From the IMG/VR virus record IMGVR_UViG_3300042898_002521, positions 23,549 through 87,548 of that record: a DNA stretch of 64,000 bases. The stretch is one strand, 5' to 3'. A program made the translations under genes and the position numbers. The notes under the pieces were generated by a model that had not been told where the DNA came from, did not search any database, and saw only the letters and a program-made list of their open reading frames with translations. How positions within the stretch are numbered: the stretch's first letter is position 1; each line of letters opens with the position of its first letter. Shown here in pieces: positions 42,738 through 54,652 of this stretch. This DNA is from a virus.

Positions 42738-43030
42738 TAGACAACCGTTGAGTAAATGGCCTTAACCACACCAGTAGCAGTAGCAGAAGTAGCTACAATT
42801 CCGTAAAGAACAGACCCTGAGTGTAGCCAAACAGTAACAGCTCCAGCAGCGGCAATACTAAACCCAGAAGTAGCTCCTGTAGTAGTAGCGGTTAGAGTAC
42901 TGTCTCCAAGAAACAAAGCAGCGCTGTGGTTATTCTGAATAGTAACCGCAGTGTAAGGGTTACCCTCTGGGATAGTTACAAGAACCGTAGGAGTTGTACC
43001 CACAGTAATATTAACGTGATTATAAGCCAT
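42737..43030 (-). CDS. Small beta protein, possible capsid decoration/fibre protein, 97 aa
   Basis: Almost only Thr/Ala/Val strands (ITVGTTPTVLVTI, AVTIQNNHSAALFLGD, GAVTVWLHSGSVLYGIVAT) with no charge clusters. Proteins of this kind act as head fibres or decoration caps on N4-gp56-type capsids. It lies in the connector region. The role is inferred. Confidence 0.6.
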   Translation of the reverse strand: MAYNHVNITVGTTPTVLVTIPEGNPYTAVTIQNNHSAALFLGDSTLTATTTGATSGFSIAAAGAVTVWLHSGSVLYGIVATSATATGVVKAIYSTVV

Positions 43031-43209
43031 TACTTCTTGCCCTTAATTTTTTTGGCAAGAGCGGTATCTTTCTTTACGTCTTCTTTACGAGACATAGGCT
43101 TCTTGTCCATCTTCTTATCTTCTTTAGCGAACTTAGCTTTTTGAGCTGGGGTCATGCCCTTCATTGCCTTAGCATCTTGCTTCTTGTCATCTTTTTTTGG
43201 AGCAGCCAT
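43030..43209 (-). CDS. Lys-rich basic protein, 59 aa
   Basis: About one third lysine (KKDDKKQDAKAMKGMTPAQKAKFAKEDKKMDKK...). Short MTPAQKAKF is a probable helix. Weak ribosome site; start overlaps nothing but the genes are packed. It resembles the basic proteins at 60919-61313, which suggests DNA packing or binding to acidic surfaces. Confidence 0.6.
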   Translation of the reverse strand: MAAPKKDDKKQDAKAMKGMTPAQKAKFAKEDKKMDKKPMSRKEDVKKDTALAKKIKGKK

Positions 43210-43211
43210 GG

Positions 43212-43325
43212 TTATTTACCAGCTTTCTTAGTAGTAGTTTTCTTAGCAAATTTTTTATTAGCAGCGGCTAGGGTTTTTTCACCGTGCTTGTTCTTTGGGG
43301 CTCCACAGCCACAGGTTGCGCACAT
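43212..43325 (-). CDS. Cys-start, Lys-rich microprotein, 37 aa
   Basis: MCATCGCG at the start gives three closely spaced cysteines, followed by a basic tail KKFAKKTTTKKAGK. A GAGGA site six bases upstream supports translation. The metal-site head plus basic tail would suit nucleic acid binding. Confidence 0.55.
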   Translation of the reverse strand: MCATCGCGAPKNKHGEKTLAAANKKFAKKTTTKKAGK

Positions 43326-43429
43326 TATGATTCCTCTGTTTCCGTAGTAATTCCGCGAGCTGCTTTGTATGCATCTTTAGCCTGAGCTATTGTCATACCG
43401 CTTTTAAGCATTTCTTGAATTGTAGGCAT
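43325..43429 (-). CDS. Microprotein, 34 aa
   Basis: MPTIQEMLKSGMTIAQAKDAYKAARGI is one amphipathic helix-turn-helix-like pair with no DNA-binding signature strong enough to name. The AGGAG site five bases upstream is ideal and its stop overlaps the next ATG. Confidence 0.6.
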   Translation of the reverse strand: MPTIQEMLKSGMTIAQAKDAYKAARGITTETEES

Positions 43430-43437
43430 TTTAACTC

Positions 43438-43953
43438 CTAGTTTGCGTAAGCTTGAAATTGTGAGTCGTTAACCATTTCTTCAGGCATAATCTGACGACA
43501 ATCCAGAGAGACCACGGTAAACTTCTCTAATACGATACCACGTAGCTGTGACAAAAGTGGTCGGTAAACCTGGTCTTGCCAGATAATACGGTCACGGTTT
43601 AATGGATCAGGGTTGTTAAACACCGTAGGTAATAGCCTAGAAAGCTCAGATTTATCAATAGTAATGTGCAAAGAGTCAGCGTTGTAGAAACCCTCATGGC
43701 TATGCTCTACAGTACCGTGCTTAATAACTGACCTGATAACAGGAATAGTGACCGCGTCATACCATTGGCGACCTACGCCAGCACTACTGCCAACATCATA
43801 AATTGGGTCAACTACGGTAGCCGCAGAGTTAAATCTATACCACAAAACCTCAGTACCTACTGGGTTAGTTAAATCTTTGGTTATGGCATCGTGGATTTCG
43901 GAATGCTCAAAGTCGGTATCAAACCTACCGCCAGGTGTAAATGCTCTACTCAT
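43438..43953 (-). CDS. Putative head completion/neck protein, 171 aa
   Basis: Mixed alpha/beta protein with DPIYDVG, VTIPVIRSVIKHG and DKSELSRLLPTVFNNPDPLNRDRIIWQDQVYRPL. Such proteins that combine a beta core and 'D-R-I-.-Y/W-.-.-.-.-Y-R-P' segments occur next to connectors. GAGG site. Exact role not determined. Confidence 0.55.
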   Translation of the reverse strand: MSRAFTPGGRFDTDFEHSEIHDAITKDLTNPVGTEVLWYRFNSAATVVDPIYDVGSSAGVGRQWYDAVTIPVIRSVIKHGTVEHSHEGFYNADSLHITIDKSELSRLLPTVFNNPDPLNRDRIIWQDQVYRPLLSQLRGIVLEKFTVVSLDCRQIMPEEMVNDSQFQAYAN

Positions 43954-44020
43954 TAAGGCCTCAAACTACTCTTATCTATATTAATACGGGCAGAGACTGA
44001 CCGCTTGCCATAGTCTGCGT

Positions 44021-44049
44021 AATCTAGCCTTAGTAGCCGAAGCTAGATT
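44021..44049. repeat. 8-bp inverted repeat between neck and glycosyltransferase genes
   Basis: AATCTAGC (44021-44028) and GCTAGATT (44042-44049) flank a 13-base loop, eight bases behind the glycosyltransferase stop. No T run follows on the minus strand, so it is a weak terminator at best. Confidence 0.5.
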
Positions 44050-44056
44050 TATGCTT

Positions 44057-45112
44057 TTACGCAGGATGTTTATTAATAAACTCATAGTTCTTAATTAGGC
44101 GTTCATTCTCTGGATTAAGTTCAACTGCTCTATGTGCATACTTTTTGGCAAATTCTTTTTTACCTAAACTCCAACACGCAATAGATAATAAATCGTACAT
44201 TTTCCACGGCATTGACTGGTCAGTTATATAGTGTTCGTGTAATGCAAGGGAAAGTTCTTCTACTTTAATAGCTGCTTGGTAGCAATGGTTCCACATCTTA
44301 CGTTCGTAGTAGTAGAAAGCCAGGGGCATCCAAGCCTCTAAGTCTTCTGGTGCTTCCTCAACGTTACGTTGATACCAGTAGAGACCTTCTCGGTCATTAC
44401 CTAATTTGCAATAGGCTTCTCCTATAAGACGCCAGGTTTGAGCTCTTTCAACATTCCAACCAGGAATGTACTCCAACTTTTTACCAACATCAATAACTTC
44501 TTGCCACATACCATTGAAGTAATACTCACGGGCTAAATAAACAATCATGCGGTGGTCGGCTGGGTCTTCGCTGTGACCAAGCTCTAATAGTGGCAGATAA
44601 CTACTACGTGGTTTGGTATTGTCTGGCCTGTGAGTAATTAAAGTGTCTATTGTTATTATATTTTCTAAGCCTTCAGCCTCAATAATTTCGTGACAAGGAT
44701 AATTCCAGGTGTACCCGTTCCTAGCATGTACTCGGATATTGTTATTCCAAATGTTTTTTGTAGTTGGGTCCCATAAATACTTTACCCAAGCGCGAGTTGT
44801 ATCTGGCTTCCAGTGCTCTCGTATCTGGTCAAAGAAGTCTGGGTCTGGAATCTCATCCATATCTAGAGAGACACACACATCCACGTCAGCAGGTACAAGG
44901 TCAAGTGCCATGTTCCTAGCCACGTCAAACCTAAAATCGTTTAGCGTGGCGCTGTGGGTTTCTACGTCATGTTGTACAAGTAAATTATAAGTGCTGTCTT
45001 CTGACCCAGTATCTAGAACAATTCGGACATCGGCACCTTGGGTAGCATCTACCCACTGTTTAACATGCTTAGCTTCATTTTTAGCTATTGCATAAACTGC
45101 AATCTTAACCAT
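44057..45112 (-). CDS. Glycosyltransferase family 2 with TPR-like repeats, 351 aa
   Basis: The N-terminal GT-A fold has IAKNEAKHVKQWVD, VLDTGSEDSTYN and a DMD metal motif (84-86) in CVSLDMDEIPD. From about 190 on, helical pairs (WRLIGEAYCKLGNDREGLYWYQRNVEE...) are TPR-like. It transfers a sugar from a nucleotide donor, perhaps to virion proteins such as the adjacent collagen-like fibre or to host glycans. The combination of GT2 plus TPR is common in phage of soil and water bacteria. Confidence 0.85.
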   Translation of the reverse strand: MVKIAVYAIAKNEAKHVKQWVDATQGADVRIVLDTGSEDSTYNLLVQHDVETHSATLNDFRFDVARNMALDLVPADVDVCVSLDMDEIPDPDFFDQIREHWKPDTTRAWVKYLWDPTTKNIWNNNIRVHARNGYTWNYPCHEIIEAEGLENIITIDTLITHRPDNTKPRSSYLPLLELGHSEDPADHRMIVYLAREYYFNGMWQEVIDVGKKLEYIPGWNVERAQTWRLIGEAYCKLGNDREGLYWYQRNVEEAPEDLEAWMPLAFYYYERKMWNHCYQAAIKVEELSLALHEHYITDQSMPWKMYDLLSIACWSLGKKEFAKKYAHRAVELNPENERLIKNYEFINKHPA

Positions 45113-45134
45113 GCTTTAACTTTAACACACTAAA

Positions 45135-45230
45135 CTATGGTCGTAGTGAGGACTTATTAATCGCTACACCTTTGCAACAATCTGCATAGGACTCACAGTC
45201 TTGTGTTGGACATCCTGTACGACAAGCCAT
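45135..45230 (-). CDS. Cys-rich microprotein, 31 aa
   Basis: Six cysteines in 31 residues (ACRTGC, DCES, DCC). Start overlaps the stop of the gene upstream (TAATG), an arrangement used by many real genes here. May bind zinc or form disulphides. Confidence 0.5.
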   Translation of the reverse strand: MACRTGCPTQDCESYADCCKGVAINKSSLRP

Positions 45231-45439
45231 TACTCAGTAACCTCAACTAAATCTGCAATAAGAGTTCCACATGGACCACAGTAGCAATCGTAAATAGGGT
45301 TGCCATTCTCATCTGGAATAATAATCTGTTCAGCTGTTTCTGGGTCAATGTATGAGTACGGGTCTAGTGTCTGGGGAAGCGCCACATTTTCTGCAATACA
45401 CCCAGAAGTTTTACAGGTAACAATATAATTTTTAATCAT
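45230..45439 (-). CDS. Small zinc-ribbon-like protein, 69 aa
   Basis: N-terminal CKTSGC and C-terminal CYCGPC give two Cys pairs; an acidic strand-rich linker lies between. AAGGA site. Sits between the collagen-like fibre and microprotein genes. Confidence 0.6.
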   Translation of the reverse strand: MIKNYIVTCKTSGCIAENVALPQTLDPYSYIDPETAEQIIIPDENGNPIYDCYCGPCGTLIADLVEVTE

Positions 45440-45447
45440 TAAAATCC

Positions 45448-49439
<3,992 letters not shown>

Positions 49440-49499
49440 AAACGCTCCCTTGGTAATTTACACTCTAATAAATAATGCCCTATTTCATAAGCAATTACT

Positions 49500-49533
49500 G
49501 CTTAAAACAGAAATAGCGGGCCGCAGCCCGCTA
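49500..49533 (-). terminator. Rho-independent terminator
   Basis: TAGCGGGC (49514-49521) and GCCCGCTA (49526-49533), 8-bp stem and 4-base loop, followed on the minus strand by TTTCTGTTTT. It lies 14 bases behind the gene at 49547-49918. TTGCTT and TTTATT spaced 16 bases apart between it and the next gene may be a weak promoter. Confidence 0.82.
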
Positions 49534-49546
49534 CCTCCGACACTTG

Positions 49547-49918
49547 CTAGATAACTCCAGCTAAGTAACCTTTTTCTTCAAGGTGGCGAGCCAAGTCTCT
49601 TTGAACTTGGTACTTCTGACCTGCTACGAACGTGAACATATTTCCCGCTCCAAAAGTCATGTTTTCAATAGTTTCAACAACGCGAATGGTGACAGTGTCG
49701 TCACCCTTAGCTACTACGGTTGCTTCGTCAACTACGACGGTTGCTACCTGAGTTGGCTTGGTTGCATCAATAATTTCGGTATCTAGCGCTATTGCTTTTT
49801 GCGCAGTTGCCATAGCCATGTTGGCTGCGGCTTCTTGCTGTTGTTCAGCAAACTCTGCTTGCTGCTTTTCACGCTGACGACCAGTTGCGTCGGTAGGCTT
49901 TGCTTTTGCTGTTGCCAT
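49547..49918 (-). CDS. Putative head protein downstream of the capsid gene, 123 aa
   Basis: ATG at 49918 with GGAG upstream; the TTG further up is not preferred. N-terminal Gln/Ala/Glu helix (REKQQAEFAEQQQEAAANMAMATAQKAIAL), then strands (VATVVVDEATVV, DTVTIRVVETI) and a C-terminal TFVAGQKYQVQRDLARHLEEKGYL. That last motif is common in small proteins coded behind capsid genes. Role unknown. Confidence 0.65.
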   Translation of the reverse strand: MATAKAKPTDATGRQREKQQAEFAEQQQEAAANMAMATAQKAIALDTEIIDATKPTQVATVVVDEATVVAKGDDTVTIRVVETIENMTFGAGNMFTFVAGQKYQVQRDLARHLEEKGYLAGVI

Positions 49919-49944
49919 GATTGTTTTCTCCAATGTTAGTGTCT

Positions 49945-49978
49945 GTTAAAAGAAGAGGGGGGCCCGAAGGCCCCCCTC
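49945..49978 (-). terminator. Very strong terminator behind the major capsid gene
   Basis: GAGGGGGGCC (49955-49964) and GGCCCCCCTC (49969-49978) form a perfect 10-bp GC-rich stem; the loop on the minus strand is TTCG. TTCTTTT follows. It starts 12 bases after the capsid stop, and the next gene begins 37 bases later with no visible promoter. Confidence 0.92.
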
Positions 49979-49989
49979 AAGGGGTCTTA

Positions 49990-51060
49990 CTAGTTGGTTT
50001 CTGCAACCACAATTGCTTGATCAGTGATAAGACCAAGACCAAAGATCGAGTACCATGCTAATGCATGCTCACGACCGAAGTCTAGGATACCACCGTCACG
50101 CAATTCAACAGGAAGCGAGATAGCATGACCAAAAGCGTTGTCTCCAATGAAGATAGCGCTGTAGCGGTCAGCTGAACCGTTGCCAGTGAATGTGTTAGGG
50201 GTTGTGTAACCGCCACCAGCAGAAACAACAGGAGTTGAAACTGCAGTGTCAGCGGAGTAGGAAGTGCCTGCTCCACCTGGAACCTTGAGAACCTGTGTGG
50301 TTTCAATGAACACGGTGTCGAACAAACGACCGATTTCACCAAGCATGAAGTTACCAGGAGCGGCATACTTCGATACTTCAATGAATTCAGCGTTATCACG
50401 AAGAGCACGGCTCTGGTGAGGGTGTACGAATGCAACGTAAGTTTCGCCCAAACGTGGGATATTCTTGGTTGCTAGGGTCTCAACTGCGTCCTTAACGGTT
50501 GCGGTTGTTAGGGAGAAGTTACCAGTCATTGTTGCGCGGCTGGAGCCCTTAGTACCCTTGTCGTACCAGTTATTAACTGCCTGTAGGCCAGTACGGTCGT
50601 AACCGTAGATTACCGAGGTAGCACCGTAAAGTGTATCGCGGGAAATCTGGTCTAGGTAGATTGCCATGTTGCGACCTAGAAGACGTGAGGCAGAAGCCAT
50701 AACATCATCAAAAGAAGCATTAAGCAGAAGTTCAGATACAGCAAGTGCATAGCCATGCTCTGAAACGGTGATGCTGAACTGCTGTGCAGTCAAAGCATTT
50801 GTAGTCATGCGGACACCTTCAACCAATGGCTGTGCAAAGCCAAGGTTGTTGTATCTCATGAAATTGATCTGAAGACCAGGTGCAACACCTAGTTCTGTCT
50901 TCTTTACTGCGAACTGCTCAAAGCGTAGAATCGGCATAGCCTGGAAGAGAATTTCCTTCGACCAGATTTGCTGGATTGCTTGAGTCAGTTGGCTGTTTGT
51001 GCCTGAATAGGCTGTTGGGGATGCGGCGAGGTTGCCTGTTCCCGTTAGTGCGCTAGCCAC
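49990..51060 (-). CDS. Major capsid protein, N4-gp56 family, 356 aa
   Basis: GTG start at 51060 behind AAGGAG. QAIQQIWSKEILFQAMPILRFEQFA at the start, MRYNNLGFAQPLVEGVRMTTNAL and the Tyr/Phe-rich PIxHPHQSRALRDNAEF core are the HK97-fold capsid proteins of the N4-gp56 family. No separate maturation protease is seen nearby, as is common in that family. It should be the most abundant virion protein; a very strong terminator follows. Confidence 0.9.
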   Translation of the reverse strand: MASALTGTGNLAASPTAYSGTNSQLTQAIQQIWSKEILFQAMPILRFEQFAVKKTELGVAPGLQINFMRYNNLGFAQPLVEGVRMTTNALTAQQFSITVSEHGYALAVSELLLNASFDDVMASASRLLGRNMAIYLDQISRDTLYGATSVIYGYDRTGLQAVNNWYDKGTKGSSRATMTGNFSLTTATVKDAVETLATKNIPRLGETYVAFVHPHQSRALRDNAEFIEVSKYAAPGNFMLGEIGRLFDTVFIETTQVLKVPGGAGTSYSADTAVSTPVVSAGGGYTTPNTFTGNGSADRYSAIFIGDNAFGHAISLPVELRDGGILDFGREHALAWYSIFGLGLITDQAIVVAETN

Positions 51061-51102
51061 GAATGGACTCCTTGTTTGTTGTTTATGGGTTTATGGGTGG
51101 TA

Positions 51103-51894
51103 TTAACCGAACAAGCCCTTTGACCGACCTTGAGCTTCTGGGCTCAATAGTTGGCTTCTGTATTTTGCGTAATCATTCAACGACATGGCTGAAATATCTT
51201 CAGCCGTAAATTGTCTAGTGCCCGTATTGACGTCCATAGGTCCAGCATCTGGGGGCGTGGTTACCCTCGTCCCAGTCATATCCCTGCGAGCAGCCTGCAT
51301 TGCTTGCTGTGCTGATTCAAGGATACGGGACGAGCGGTCTTTTAGTCCCGCGATACTTTGTTCAATTTCTTCTTGCGTGTTGCCGTCAATCAAATCTACA
51401 AGTTCAGGAATAATGTTATCCCGCTCTTGTTCGACGCGCTGACTGCGGTAGTTAGTTAACTCTGTGAATGCTCTTTCACGATCCAGAAGAGCAAAAGCTC
51501 GTTCGCGCTCTTGGCGCTCACGGTCCAACTGCTCCATTAGTTCTTGTTCCTTAACCTTTAGAAGGTCACGGACTTCAAGTTCTTCCTCAGCTTTTAGCTT
51601 CTTTTCAGCCGCTTTTGCATCCGCTTCAGCTTGCTTTGCAGCAAGTTCTGTTTCACGATCGCGCTTAATAAGGTCAAGTTCTTCTTTGAGCTTATCAATC
51701 TGAGGGTAGAGCTTTTCTTTTTCTTGACTTCGAACTTTAGCCAAATCATCTTCAGTGTAGAATTTTGACCTTGTTTCTGAGGTAGCAGCGGGTGCGTCAA
51801 CGCCCGTTGTTGCTGCTACTGGAGGTGCGACATTAGAAACCGCTTCCGCTTCAGCGGTAAAAGCTTCCATATCTGCATTTACAGATGTTTCCAT
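51103..51894 (-). CDS. Capsid scaffold protein, 263 aa
   Basis: Residues about 45-175 are an uninterrupted charged coiled coil (KLYPQIDKLKEELDLIKRDRETELAAKQAEADAK...), flanked by an Ala/Pro linker and a C-terminal part. Position just before the capsid gene and composition are those of internal scaffolds. AAGGAAA site. It is expected to leave the head before or during packaging. Confidence 0.82.
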   Translation of the reverse strand: METSVNADMEAFTAEAEAVSNVAPPVAATTGVDAPAATSETRSKFYTEDDLAKVRSQEKEKLYPQIDKLKEELDLIKRDRETELAAKQAEADAKAAEKKLKAEEELEVRDLLKVKEQELMEQLDRERQERERAFALLDRERAFTELTNYRSQRVEQERDNIIPELVDLIDGNTQEEIEQSIAGLKDRSSRILESAQQAMQAARRDMTGTRVTTPPDAGPMDVNTGTRQFTAEDISAMSLNDYAKYRSQLLSPEAQGRSKGLFG

Positions 51895-51996
51895 ACTATT
51901 TCCTTAGGTATTCTCTGGGTCGTTATCCAAATGGGGCAAGCCCCGTATCACGTATGACCGAACAATTGTTTATATATTCATTTTTGTACGAAGAAC

Positions 51997-52018
51997 AGGG
52001 TTTGTCTTACTAAACCCT
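51997..52018 (-). terminator. Weak hairpin behind the portal gene
   Basis: AGGGTTT (51997-52003) and AAACCCT (52012-52018) with an 8-base loop directly after the portal stop; GTTCTTCG follows, so it is only a weak terminator. The 125-base gap up to the scaffold gene also has a GGGGC/GCCCC repeat (51934-51945 region) and an AT-rich TATATAAA that could be a -10 box, but I see no good -35. Confidence 0.45.
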
Positions 52019-53755
52019 TTAATATCTATCATTTCCTTCGCCCGACGGTGCTCTTCTGTTTGGCAGAGTAGTACCGTAAGCTCTTGTTACCAAGTCAATG
52101 CGGAGCTGCTGTTCAGCCTGCTCAGACGCCATAGTTGCTTGGTCAATAATTGGCATAGGCATTGGAGGTAATCCTTCGCCTTCTTTTCCTGCTGGAGGCC
52201 CACCTGGTTGTCCAGGAGCCATAGGAACTGGTTGACCACCAAGGCCACCAGAAAGCATGCCAGTAAGTTCAGCAATGGTGTTTTCAATCTGGGTTTGTAC
52301 CAGTTTGACGGCTCCGTCAGCCTTAGCATCAGCCAGAAGTTCAACGCGAATCTCATCTAGCTTCTCGTATGGGAATTCTTCACCAAGGGCACGAAGAGCG
52401 CCAGCCTTCGATTCCAGACCCAAGGACATTTTGGTCTGAACTTCGTTAAGCACAATTAGCTTATCCAAAGGCAATGGTGGCAAGAAATGCACAAAGTTTT
52501 GGTAAGTTAATGGATCGTTAATATCAAGCACTTGGGCTTCACCTTGAGCAAGGCCACCCTCAAGTAGAGGGTTCCACATCATGGTTTCAGGCTCTTTAAT
52601 AGCAAGGTTTAAGATAATAAGTTCATTAATACGCTGAATGCCACGGGAGTACTGGGTAATCTTTTGATTCCATTTATTCATTAAAGGTTGGAATTGAATA
52701 GAAAGTGCGACGCCAGAAGTGTTAGAAATAGGTTGCGCCATACCCAAAGCAGTTTCTGGAACACCAGTAAGTTCATGCATGGACTTTTTCATAAGGGCTA
52801 GGAATTCCATAGCGCCCTTTAGACCTTGCGCGCCACCCTCAAGGTTTTCTACGCGAGCATCTTTAGGAAGACCGCCCCAAACTTTATTAGCGCCTTTTTC
52901 TAGCTGGTTAGCCTTGGCTCCGATGATGACAGTAACAGGAGCAGCATGATAATTAACGATATCTGCAATATCTGTCGAAACTTCATTGTAGGTGCGGTTA
53001 ATAGGAATGATGTCATGGCAATCAGAAAGCCCCCAAGGGGAACCAGAAACCCGAACATTAGGAATGTGAATAACTGGAATGGTTCCAAGTGGGTTTGGGC
53101 GTGAATCAATAAGTTCATCGTTAATGTATTCCTCAATAATGTCATCGGTAAGGATTTCAGTATATGTAAAGACCTGCCGAGTTCCTTCAAGCGAGGTGCC
53201 CCAAAAACGGTACTTTAGCTTGAAACGAATGAGTCGCTCGCGGTCATGCGGGTGAAACTCGGGGAAAGCAAAAGAGGCGTTAAGGGGAAGAATGCGGACT
53301 TTACCAGCATGCATACGTCCTACGGAATCTTCGTAGGCTTCTTCATAAGCAACTTTAACAAAGCAATCGCCTGAGACTGCGCCCTGTTGGCCCATTTCCC
53401 AAAGAACAGTGCCTTTATCATTATCTTGCGACCACACGCGCTCAAGCAAATCAGGAACAATTCCCTCAGTTTGCTTAGGGCTACGGAAGTGGCAACCGTG
53501 GCTAAACGAAAAGTTAATGATGTAATCAGTAAAAGCTCGATAGTAGTTAAACACCATCTGGGTCTCTCCCGCTTGACGGCGGTAAGAAGCATGATGGCCT
53601 AGATACATAGCCCAGTTTAGGGAGTAACGGTTTAGACGAGGACCGTGGACCTCAAACTCTTCGTCTGCAAGTTCTACAAGACCAAGAGGGGAAATTGAAA
53701 TGGTAAGGTCAGATGACGCCGCCCGATATGACGGGGGAGAAAAGTCAATACTCAC
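52019..53755 (-). CDS. Portal protein, 578 aa
   Basis: GTG start at 53755 with GAGG. A large portal of the kind with VSTDIADIVNYHAAPVTVIIGAK (stem/wing), MEFLALMKKSMHELTGVPETALGMAQPISNTSGVALSIQFQPLMNKW and a helical crown with a Pro/Gly-rich C-terminus. It lies between terminase and scaffold genes. It forms the ring through which DNA enters the head. Confidence 0.88.
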   Translation of the reverse strand: MSIDFSPPSYRAASSDLTISISPLGLVELADEEFEVHGPRLNRYSLNWAMYLGHHASYRRQAGETQMVFNYYRAFTDYIINFSFSHGCHFRSPKQTEGIVPDLLERVWSQDNDKGTVLWEMGQQGAVSGDCFVKVAYEEAYEDSVGRMHAGKVRILPLNASFAFPEFHPHDRERLIRFKLKYRFWGTSLEGTRQVFTYTEILTDDIIEEYINDELIDSRPNPLGTIPVIHIPNVRVSGSPWGLSDCHDIIPINRTYNEVSTDIADIVNYHAAPVTVIIGAKANQLEKGANKVWGGLPKDARVENLEGGAQGLKGAMEFLALMKKSMHELTGVPETALGMAQPISNTSGVALSIQFQPLMNKWNQKITQYSRGIQRINELIILNLAIKEPETMMWNPLLEGGLAQGEAQVLDINDPLTYQNFVHFLPPLPLDKLIVLNEVQTKMSLGLESKAGALRALGEEFPYEKLDEIRVELLADAKADGAVKLVQTQIENTIAELTGMLSGGLGGQPVPMAPGQPGGPPAGKEGEGLPPMPMPIIDQATMASEQAEQQLRIDLVTRAYGTTLPNRRAPSGEGNDRY

Positions 53756-53796
53756 CTAATTACCTCAATTCTAATCTAACAAATACTAGCATACTA

Positions 53797-54105
53797 TTAA
53801 CGATAACGTTCTCCGCGAATATTTCCGCGACCAACATTTTTGGTAACTTTTTCTTTTTTTGCCGCAATCTGAGCATCCATGCGTTCTTGCACGTAATCTC
53901 TAAACCGTGGGTCAATTTGACTTGCCTTATCAACAAACTTTCCACCCACTTGCGCGTAGTGTGAATGAACCCAGTGAGCAGAAGCAGGTGATGGGTAAAC
54001 ACGAAATCGCGATTTAGCCTGTGCAACATACATGTTCCACAACTTAGGGTTGGCAGGAAGTTGTTTCGGTCCTTCTTGAACCGATTTACCTTGAATAAGA
54101 GCCAT
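53797..54105 (-). CDS. Conserved small basic phage protein, 102 aa
   Basis: Contains PKLWNMYVAQAKSRF and SPASAHWVHSHYAQVGGKFV, a motif I have seen in many actinophages between terminase and portal genes, without assigned role. Basic C-terminus (KKEKVTKNVGRGNIRGERYR). AGGA site immediately behind the hairpin at 54118-54146. Confidence 0.68.
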   Translation of the reverse strand: MALIQGKSVQEGPKQLPANPKLWNMYVAQAKSRFRVYPSPASAHWVHSHYAQVGGKFVDKASQIDPRFRDYVQERMDAQIAAKKEKVTKNVGRGNIRGERYR

Positions 54106-54117
54106 AAGAAATCCTAA

Positions 54118-54146
54118 GTGCCCCCCGCCTTGTGGGCAGGGGGCAA
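54118..54146 (-). terminator. Terminator-like intercistronic hairpin
   Basis: TGCCCCCCGCC (from 54119) and GGGCAGGGGGCA (to 54145) form a GC-rich, slightly imperfect stem with a short loop, 17 bases behind one stop and 13 before the next ATG. No real T run and no space for a promoter, so it may act as attenuator or RNA stabiliser. Confidence 0.6.
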
Positions 54147-54162
54147 TTCCCAGGTAGCGGGA

Positions 54163-54567
54163 TTAGTCCTGAACGACAGATGGGTTTAAGCGGAACTGGT
54201 GCCCACCATCACGGAATACTTCCTCAAACACGTTCTGACCATGATCTGCAAAAGCATTGCTTGCAAAATCTTGTAGAACGGTTGGGGCTTCCACCCAGGC
54301 TGCCGAGCCAACGTGAGCACGCTCGCGCATTGTTTCTTCAGGGTATTTTTCGAAAACGTTCTGGTTATGGTTTGGTCGACCAGGGGCAGGAATGTATCCC
54401 TGCATAGCTCCCTTAGTGAATTCCATAGGAACGTCAGTATCCGTAGCTAAACCTTCTTCAAAACGAAGTGGTCCGCGCTGTCCTGGAAAGGCAGGGCTTA
54501 CGGTACGGTCGTATACAGTACCTGGACGCTCAGGGAACTGAGGCGTAGGTGCGATGTTCATTGACAT
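54163..54567 (-). CDS. Hypothetical protein, possible virion protein, 134 aa
   Basis: The ATG at 54567 (MSMNIAPTPQFPER) follows AAGGAG. Pro/Arg/Phe-rich segments without membrane helices (FPERPGTVYDRTVSPAFPGQRGPLRFEEGLA). No family recognised; it lies between terminase and portal-linked genes. Confidence 0.65.
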   Translation of the reverse strand: MSMNIAPTPQFPERPGTVYDRTVSPAFPGQRGPLRFEEGLATDTDVPMEFTKGAMQGYIPAPGRPNHNQNVFEKYPEETMRERAHVGSAAWVEAPTVLQDFASNAFADHGQNVFEEVFRDGGHQFRLNPSVVQD

Positions 54568-54652
54568 TTGGAGAATCTCCTTAAAGTTAAGGTTGAGGTA
54601 CCTCACTAAAAATTATCCCTGTTAATGAGGCTTTAGTCAGAGTAAACTCAAA

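Noticed and set aside
51185-51703. Ser/Arg-rich plus-strand frames opposite the scaffold gene
   Set aside because: Mirror frames of a Glu/Lys/Ala-rich coiled coil; no ribosome site and wrong direction.
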